64,000 bases of DNA from Pelagomonas calceolata (taxonomy: Eukaryota; Sar; Pelagophyceae; Pelagomonadales; Pelagomonadaceae). The notes beneath the pieces are model-generated. The model was not told the origin of the DNA. It ran no database searches and worked only from the letters and a program-made list of their open reading frames with translations. Positions 60,252 to 64,000 of this stretch are shown here, piece by piece; positions within the stretch are counted from its first letter, which is position 1, and each line of letters starts with the position of its first letter. The DNA lies in NCBI GenBank assembly GCA_918797485.1, contig CAKKNE010000002.1, positions 4,430,501 through 4,494,500 of the forward strand. The letters are read 5' to 3'. The translations under genes and the position numbers were made by a program.

Positions 60252-61748
60252 CTACGAAGAGGAGTCCGAGTCCTCCTCAGCCCACATGCTCGAGGCGTCG
60301 CTCGCGACGGAGGACGCGTCGCCGGCATCTGGCACATCCTCTTCCTTGCGCGGTAGGATCTCGCCGGTCAGGAAAGACCCGAGGTGGCGCGCGAGGTACT
60401 CGTCGCCGGTCGCGTGGTTCGGCAGGCGCGCAAACGTGAGATCGACCGTTTGCTTCCAGCGCGCGGTGAGGTGGCGGTCGAACATCAAATTCAGCGCTGC
60501 TTTCTCGCGGCGGGCCTGGCCGGGGAGGGGCATTCCGTCTGGCCCCCGCTTGTACTTGTCGATGTCGAACCAGTCCAACCAAGCGCTACGGTCCGTGCGC
60601 AGCCCGCGCGCGGCGTCGAGCGGAGTCATACCCGTGGAGTCCGCGCAGAACGGGTCGGCGCCGTGGGCGAGGAGCACCTTGGCGACGCCCACCCGACCGG
60701 CTAAGCATGCGACGTGGAGCTGCGGTCAGCCAAAGTCCCCCACCTTTGCATCGACGTCGACGTGTTCCAGGAGCAAGCGGACACAGGCCGCGCCGTCGCA
60801 GGCCTCGTCGACGGCGGATTCGTCGTCAGAGTCCTCCACAAAGAACTCGATATACGGATATTCGACGTCGTAGTCTTCGATGTCCTCGTCCGCGGCGGCG
60901 CGACACGCGAAAAAGAGCGGAGACATGATGGGGAGATGGCAATCGCGTTCAGAGACATGCAGCCGATGGTCGCCGCCCGGAGCATGGACCGTGATCATGA
61001 GCATCGCGTGAACGCTCGCACCGTGCTCGATCAACACCTGCGCCGCCGCGTGATACCCAAAAAACAAGGCGTGATGCAGTGGGGTCCAGTTTCTCTTCCC
61101 CTGGGCGCTACCTTGATGCGGCTCGTCCACGGCCGCGCCGCGCTCGACGAGCATTTTTACGAGGTCCGTGTGCCCGCGACCGCTCGCGATGAACAGTATG
61201 CTCTCGAAGCAGCCGTTCATCGCGTGTTCGATTTTCACGCCGGCGTCGAGGCATTTTGCGACCGTGGCGGCGTCCCCAACGTTCGACGCCTGGATGATCA
61301 AATTATGAGGGCTCTCCAGCGGCGAGCAGTACGCCTTCCCGTTCGGCGCGAACGCTGGGGTCCCGGGGTACCTCCGGACGCGCTCGAGCGGCACCGCCTC
61401 CGCCACGCGGCCGTCGCCGTAGCGCACGTCGTACGTCGCAGGCTGGATAGGGGCCCTCTCGGGAGCCCGCCGGATGAGCACGACCTCGCCGACCGACGAC
61501 GGCTCGCTCCATCGGCCCCACTCTTCGCTCGTCTCCTCGCGCGTCTCGACGCGGGCGCCCACGGCGTAAATTCCGTCCGCGCGTTTCTTGAGTTCATCGA
61601 TCTCCTTCCGCAGGGCGATTTTTGTCTTCGTCTCGGCTAAGAGACTCTGGCGCAGGCGCTCCTGGTGCGCCTGCTGCTCGGCTGTGAGGTCTTCGTCCAT
61701 ATTGGGCCCTTCTAGTGCAGCTCGCTGCTCGGCTGAGGGTTCGAGCAA
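60252..61748 (-). pseudogene. Ankyrin protein gene interrupted by one in-frame TGA
   Basis: The frame from MLEPSAEQRAALEGPNMDED (or the inner MDEDLTAEQQAHQ) runs to a TGA at 60728-60726 (340 residues), then stays open in the same frame to 60252 (157 more codons). The N-terminus is a coiled coil (LLAETKTKIALRKEIDELKK), then a small beta region (VGARVETREETSEEW), then ankyrin repeats (NWTPLHHALFFGYHAAAQVL). Across the TGA an ankyrin unit is continuous: GDFG, stop, PQLHVACLAGRVGVAKVLL, where the paralogue at 57.1 kb has GEHGRTQLHGACIIGKTDV. One C-to-T change (CGA to TGA) explains the stop. It may be a null allele, and a shorter protein may still be made. Confidence 0.6.
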
Positions 61749-62012
61749 ATGGTGCCTTGTTGTGCAGATATCACTACCGCCCCCTACACGTGATGCCAGC
61801 GGTGGCAGCGGTCGCTCAGTGAACGATGGACCACAGACGCGAGCCTGCAGGCTATCTTATGGCGATTACGCTGCGTATGCGCCCCACAAAGTCGCGTCTA
61901 AGACGTGTGCTAGTGTCTTACAGGCCGCTAGCTAGCATCGCGCATTGGTGGGCAAAAAAAAGGCTGCTCGTGCGTGCGAACAGCTGCATTCATATTGGCA
62001 TAGTGCGCAGGG
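61749..62012. other. Divergent intergenic region with a hairpin motif
   Basis: Between the ankyrin gene (minus) and the permease gene (plus). Hairpin copy 5 lies at 61909-61932. No clear TATA. Confidence 0.45.
61909..61932 (-). repeat. Intergenic hairpin motif, copy 5
   Basis: In this orientation GCTAGTGTCTTACAGGCCGC then TAGC; the reverse strand matches copies 1, 2 and 6. Confidence 0.65.
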
Positions 62013-63317
62013 ATGCCGCGACCACTCCTGCGGGGACTCCTGCTATGCCTGGCTGCCAATGGCCTGCAGCCACTGGCACTCATCACGCGGCGCCGGACAG
62101 GCCGCAGCGGTGCGAGGGCATCCGTGCGCAGCAGCAATGATGCGAGACGTCTGGCATCCGTGCGCAGCAGCGATGAAAAACGGCCCAACCTCGCGCGCAC
62201 GGCGAGCGCCGCCGCATTGGTCGCCGGCACGACCGTCGGCGGCGGCTTCCTCGGGCTGCCCGCGGTCGTCAAGCCTGCTGGCTTCGTGCCGACCGTCGTG
62301 ACGCTGACGGCGTCCTGGCTCTTCTTGCTCGCGGAAGCATTAGTAGTCGCCGAGGCTGTCGGGCGGTGCCGCGGGAGCGCTTCGCTGACGACAGTAGCAG
62401 AGACCGCCGGCGCGAGCAAACTCGCGGTGCGGGGTTTATTCTTCGCGCTCGTAACAGCAACGCTTGCATCTCAGCTGAGCAAGGCCGGGACGCTCCTCCC
62501 AAACCTCTCGTACCGCGCGGCGACACTCGCAGCCGCGGTCGCCGCTTGCCTCGCTGCGCTCGGCCCCTCAACAAAGCGTGCGGCGGACCTGAATGCCGTT
62601 TTGACCGCTGTGTTCGCCATAAGCGCAATCGGCGTCGGTCTGACCGCGACCACCGCAATCGAGTCGGGCGCGCTCGCCTTCGACGCGTCACGACTAGCCA
62701 TCACGAATGCGGCCGCGGCGCGGCGGTCGGTTCCGACGATCCTCCAGCTACTCGTATTTGCGGAGACTGTGCCCACGGTCAACGAACTGCTCGACGGCGA
62801 CGCCCCGCGCATCCGGGCGGCGCTCACGTTTGGCTCGCTCGCGCCGCTGGTCCTCGAGGCGGCCTGGGCTTGTTTAGGATTAGGCGTGATCACTCGCGGC
62901 GACCCGTTCGAACACCTGCTGGGGTCGGATCCGACACGACTGTGCGCCATCCTGCTCGCCGGCTCGGCCGTCGCGACGACGGCGCTCGGTTCTATATTGG
63001 CGCTGAAGTCCGACGTCGCGCCGACGGCATCCCGGCCGCGCCGTGCAGCGTTATACGCGACGCTGCCGGCCGTCGCCGTCGCGCTGACGTCGCCGGAGGT
63101 CTTCTTCAAGGCGATGGACTTCGCCGGGGCGTATCCAGTGGCGATCCTCTGGGGACTCTTCCCGCCGCTGGCGTGTCTGAAGTTGCGGCGGACGACGTCT
63201 GGCGCGCGGTCGGCGGGCCCCGACGCGTGGCTCGTGGTCCTCGCGGCTGTATCTGGTCTTTTTGTCGCGTCGACGGCGGCGAGAGATTTGCGGGGGTTGT
63301 TTAGACTGTTGTTTTAA
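62013..63317 (+). CDS. Aromatic amino acid permease (TyrP/Mtr-like), probably in a plastid membrane
   Basis: A 434-residue protein with about 11 hydrophobic segments. The first after the leader has the glycine motif of the tyrosine/tryptophan permease group (LVAGTTVGGGFLGLPAVVKP). Later segments (FFALVTATLASQL, VPTILQLLVFAETVPTVNEL) fit this H+-coupled family. The N-terminus is a hydrophobic leader (LLRGLLLCLAANGLQPLALI) followed by an Arg/Ser-rich stretch without acid residues for about 25 positions, which is how bipartite plastid signals look in stramenopile algae. Plant and algal relatives are often plastid-located. The transit region contains a recent short duplication (ASVRSSNDARRLASVRSSD). 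The exact substrate (Tyr, Trp or Phe) cannot be told. Confidence 0.7.
   Translation: MPRPLLRGLLLCLAANGLQPLALITRRRTGRSGARASVRSSNDARRLASVRSSDEKRPNLARTASAAALVAGTTVGGGFLGLPAVVKPAGFVPTVVTLTASWLFLLAEALVVAEAVGRCRGSASLTTVAETAGASKLAVRGLFFALVTATLASQLSKAGTLLPNLSYRAATLAAAVAACLAALGPSTKRAADLNAVLTAVFAISAIGVGLTATTAIESGALAFDASRLAITNAAAARRSVPTILQLLVFAETVPTVNELLDGDAPRIRAALTFGSLAPLVLEAAWACLGLGVITRGDPFEHLLGSDPTRLCAILLAGSAVATTALGSILALKSDVAPTASRPRRAALYATLPAVAVALTSPEVFFKAMDFAGAYPVAILWGLFPPLACLKLRRTTSGARSAGPDAWLVVLAAVSGLFVASTAARDLRGLFRLLF
62119..62178 (+). repeat. Short tandem duplication in the transit-peptide coding part
   Basis: GCATCCGTGCGCAGCAGCAA and GCATCCGTGCGCAGCAGCGA occur 39 bases apart (about 62,118 and 62,157), each followed by TGA in another frame and encoding ASVRSS-N/S-D. 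Confidence 0.6.
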
Positions 63318-63589
63318 CGTCGCACGACTAGTTTTTAGCTAGCGGCTGTAAGACACTAGCAATATGCAAGGCGCCGCCGCGGCACGCAGCTCTAGGGCCC
63401 TCAGGCGACCGCAGAGCTAGCGGGACACATATATATACAGCATAAGTCACTGCAGCCAAAGCGCTCGCATCCCTGCGGCACCAGCGGCAGCGGGAGCTTG
63501 CCTCCAGGGAGACAGCCACTTGACAGCAGCAAGCGCGGCGGCGCAGCGCCAGCAGCCAAGAGACAGCAGCAGCAACAGCTAAAAAAAAG
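63318..63589. other. Intergenic region between permease and GPN3
   Basis: It holds hairpin copy 6 just after the permease stop, a TATATATA at about 63,428 (some 160 bp before the GPN3 ATG), and a CAGCAG-rich leader ending in an A run just before the ATG. Confidence 0.45.
63339..63361 (+). repeat. Intergenic hairpin motif, copy 6
   Basis: GCTAGCGGCTGTAAGACACT then AGC, 21 bases after the permease stop; possibly in its 3' UTR. Confidence 0.65.
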
Positions 63590-64000
63590 ATGGTCTACGG
63601 CATCGTCACCATCGGCCCGGCCGGCGTGGGAAAGACCACCATGTGCCACGCGCTCCAAATCCACGGGAGATTACATAAGCGCGGCATATACGTCGTGAAT
63701 CTGGACCCGGCGGCGGACACGCTGCCCTACGAGCCCGATATCGATGTGCGAGAATTGATAAGGGTCGAGGACGCGATGCGGGAATTTGGGTATGGCCCCA
63801 ATGGCGGTTTAATATACTGCATGGAGTACCTCGCGATGCATTTGGAATGGCTGGAAGACAAGATTTCGGAGTTTGGGGAGGATGACACGTTGCTGTTCGA
63901 CTGCCCCGGCCAAATAGAGTTGTATACGCATCTGCGGGCGATGCCGCAATTGGTAAGAGCATTGCAGGAGTCTTGTCATGTCAAATTATGCGCCACGTTT
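63590..64000 (+). CDS. GPN3: GPN-loop GTPase 3 (partial, runs off the window)
   Basis: GPN GTPases help assemble RNA polymerase II and bring it into the nucleus. The first 137 codons are present, open to the window edge. The P-loop is GPAGVGKTT (residues about 9-17), followed by VVNLDPAADTLPYEPDIDVR, the family-defining Gly-Pro-Asn loop (GPNGGLIYCMEYL, about 75-87) and the G3 motif DCPGQIELYTHL. RVEDAM and the lack of a long insert after the P-loop favour GPN3 over GPN1. The start ATG has an A-rich context (AAAAAAAGATGG). The first exon has no introner within the visible part. Confidence 0.92.
   Translation, partial: MVYGIVTIGPAGVGKTTMCHALQIHGRLHKRGIYVVNLDPAADTLPYEPDIDVRELIRVEDAMREFGYGPNGGLIYCMEYLAMHLEWLEDKISEFGEDDTLLFDCPGQIELYTHLRAMPQLVRALQESCHVKLCATF

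Noticed and set aside
60726-60728. Reading the TGA in the ankyrin gene as selenocysteine
   Set aside because: The paralogue has Arg (one transition away), ankyrin proteins have no redox site there, and no SECIS-like hairpin was seen.

Overview
This window looks like nuclear DNA of a compact, GC-rich, photosynthetic protist. The best fit is a stramenopile microalga of the pelagophyte type (Aureococcus/Pelagomonas-like). The grounds are spliceosomal introns, eukaryote-only proteins (SF3B2, GLE1, GPN3, a CEP19-like protein, MYND/RING-CH/TPR and ankyrin proteins), hydrophobic-plus-basic leaders that look plastid-directed, and large numbers of introner-type introns, which are known from Micromonas and Aureococcus. 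The assignment is an inference; no rRNA or other marker is present. Genes are dense and mostly alternate in strand. Convergent stop codons are often 8 to 45 bp apart and divergent starts share 94 to about 630 bp.

Left third (1-32.6 kb): the end of an unknown gene; a 1,725-residue ARM-repeat protein; a MYND/RING-CH/TPR protein; an ankyrin protein; a GLE1-type mRNA export factor with an Ala/Pro-rich middle; a one-TM proline-rich protein; a coiled-coil AEKLP-repeat protein; a small F-box-like ORF; an isochorismatase-fold hydrolase; the splicing factor SF3B2; a GT92 glycosyltransferase-sulfotransferase fusion; two inverted TPR-gene fragments; a RelA/SpoT-like plus TPR plus Myb-like protein; an ARM plus ATP-grasp fusion; a type II NADH dehydrogenase; a MYND protein; a four-TM protein; and a CEP19-like protein with a Tudor-like end.

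Middle (32.6-57.1 kb): a zinc-ribbon protein with repeated beta-sandwich-like units; a coiled-coil/NGH-repeat gene with one in-frame stop; a surface protein with a duplicated module; an MFS transporter; and one giant gene (40,734-57,084). I resolve the giant gene into 15 exons encoding 4,701 residues: LRRs, many IQ motifs, a C2 domain, a discoidin-like segment, an Ig-like segment, MORN repeats and a dynein-stalk-like coiled coil. All 14 splice joins keep frame and the exon total is a multiple of three. I infer a ciliary or cytoskeletal scaffold.

Right end (57.1-64 kb): a truncated ankyrin paralogue, a second RelA/SpoT-like protein (with LRR and WWE-like domains), a longer ankyrin gene with one in-frame TGA, an aromatic amino acid permease, and the start of the GPN3 GTPase gene.

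The most striking feature is a family of short (64-273 nt) repeated introns in unrelated genes (the giant gene, the coiled-coil gene, SF3B2, the isochorismatase, the zinc-ribbon gene, NDH2). They share donor-end and internal sequence, including a 38-bp identity between introns 40 kb apart and a 26-bp identity in opposite orientations, and some have terminal inverted repeats that supply the 3' splice site. A separate 22-25 bp hairpin motif occurs six times, only between genes. I saw no rRNA, tRNA, CRISPR array, LTR element or virus-derived element.
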